From NCBI GenBank assembly GCA_045654025.1, contig JAZOMO010000025.1, positions 1 through 49,524 on the forward strand: a stretch of DNA of 49,524 bases. The letters are read 5' to 3'. Below are positions 49,015 to 49,524 of this stretch, one piece after another. Both the position numbers and the translations under genes were made by a program. Position 1 is the first letter of the stretch; every line of letters starts with the position of its first letter. The DNA comes from Scatosoma sp045654025. GTDB lineage: Bacteria; Bacillota; Clostridia; Christensenellales; Borkfalkiaceae. The notes beneath the pieces are model-generated. The model ran no database searches. It was not told the origin of the DNA and saw nothing but the letters and a program-made list of their open reading frames with translations.

Positions 49015-49524
49015 TTATACCACCGTCAGCGGTGCAAGCGATGCGGATAGCTGTTTAATGCCCAGCCCTTGGAATGCGATGTCCAAAATCATCGTTCCCT
49101 CCGTGCCACGCACGCCCACAATCGTACCTTTGCCAAATTTCGGGTGCTCTACGCTCACCCCTATCTTGAACGCCGACAAATCCTTTTTCGCCGCCGTCGG
49201 TTTTAGCTTGGACATGGTACTGCCGTAGGCAGGTTTTTGCGTATTTCCCCCACCCGTGTACGAGGTCACGCCACTTCGTTTCTCCGTATAACTACCATAC
49301 GAACCGTAACTAGAAGGGTTGTACGCCGTGCGTTTTATCCCCGAACTTTGCGTATCCGCATACGAGGAAACACTATATCCCCTGCCGCCGTACGCCCTAC
49401 CGTACTCGAAATCGTCGTTCCCGTAGCCATAGGAAACACGAGGTCGTTCCGCAGGTAATTCCAGCTCTTCGGACAGTTCTTTTAAGAAACGGGAACGCAT
49501 CGCAGGCTCACGCTTGCCGTACAT
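49015..49524 (-). CDS. pcrA: ATP-dependent DNA helicase PcrA/UvrD, C-terminal part (cut by window edge)
   Basis: The last roughly 169 residues. They contain the end of helicase lobe 2 (REPAMRSRFLKELSEEL), a Tyr/Gly/Ser-rich flexible segment (residues about 30-105, e.g. GYGNDDFEYGRAYGGRGYSV), and the Tudor-like RNA polymerase/DNA-interaction tail (FKIGVSVEHPKFGKGTIVGVRG ... SLAPLTVV) typical of PcrA. The frame opens at the window edge, so the true start is outside. It lies 13 bp before ligA, as in Bacillus pcrA-ligA. Confidence 0.93.
   Translation of the reverse strand: MYGKREPAMRSRFLKELSEELELPAERPRVSYGYGNDDFEYGRAYGGRGYSVSSYADTQSSGIKRTAYNPSSYGSYGSYTEKRSGVTSYTGGGNTQKPAYGSTMSKLKPTAAKKDLSAFKIGVSVEHPKFGKGTIVGVRGTEGTMILDIAFQGLGIKQLSASLAPLTVV

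Noticed and set aside
1..49524. tRNA or rRNA genes
   Set aside because: No cloverleaf with CCA-side features or rRNA-like sequence was noticed in any intergenic gap; a tRNAscan run would settle it.

Overview
The window reads as chromosomal DNA of a low- to mid-GC Gram-positive bacterium of the class Clostridia. It carries two conserved Firmicutes housekeeping blocks in near-Bacillus gene order: yqfC-yqfD-phoH-pgpH-ybeY-era-recO, and yicC-gmk-rpoZ-priA-def-fmt-rsmB-rlmN ... rpe ... rpmB-asp23-fakA-recG. Sporulation-type genes (YqfC, YqfD, a SipL-like SPOCS/LysM protein), a Veg protein, a MinD/MinE pair and a probable PPi-dependent phosphofructokinase next to pyruvate phosphate dikinase fit an anaerobic, ancestrally spore-forming clostridium, probably an uncultured gut lineage. 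The lineage is inference; there is no rRNA in the window. Nearly all genes are on the minus strand; only veg and rpmB are on the plus strand. I found no tRNA, rRNA, CRISPR array, prophage or complete IS.

Layout. 1-3.9 kb: 5' part of ppdK, an Mrr-type nuclease with a long Lys/Ala/Glu-rich tail, and recO. 3.9-4.35 kb: a MITE-like element. 4.35-9.2 kb: era-ybeY-pgpH-phoH-yqfD-yqfC, tightly overlapped, with a sigma-E-like promoter in front. 9.2-12.8 kb: a heterodimeric ABC exporter. 12.9-16.7 kb: a membrane protein, ispE, a SipL-like spore protein and divergent veg. 16.7-16.9 kb: arrays of small hairpins between short anchor words. 16.9-22.3 kb: PPi-PFK, a cation exchanger under a yybP-ykoY (Mn2+) riboswitch, a ZIP transporter and dxs. 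22.3-26.4 kb: a YidD-domain membrane protein and a four-gene cassette (SPFH/zinc-ribbon, membrane protein, zinc-ribbon/TPR, unknown) interrupted by a second MITE-like element. 26.4-31.7 kb: a hairpin array, a MATE pump, a DUF1846 protein under a palindromic operator, minD-minE, and an orphan HisI-HisE fusion whose HisI half looks catalytically dead. 31.8-47 kb: the recG-fakA-asp23 / rpmB / rpe / rlmN-rsmB-fmt-def-priA-rpoZ-gmk-yicC block with a second MATE pump and YgjV inserted. 47-49.5 kb: ligA and the 3' end of pcrA.

Regulation is unusually legible. Eleven sigma-A-type promoter candidates were found. Nine have 17-bp spacing and a strong -10; two of these (PPi-PFK and the exchanger) are perfect TTGACA-17-TATAAT. 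Most transcription units end in clear intrinsic terminators. The most unusual content is (i) a family of hairpin arrays built on anchor words AATTCAC or CGATAT at three loci, (ii) two MITE-like elements with TIRs differing only by transitions, one supplying a stop codon inside an operon, (iii) the SPFH cassette, and (iv) the domain-altered proteins (Mrr fusion, YidD fusion, HisI-dead HisIE, sensor-less PgpH, half-length YqfD).
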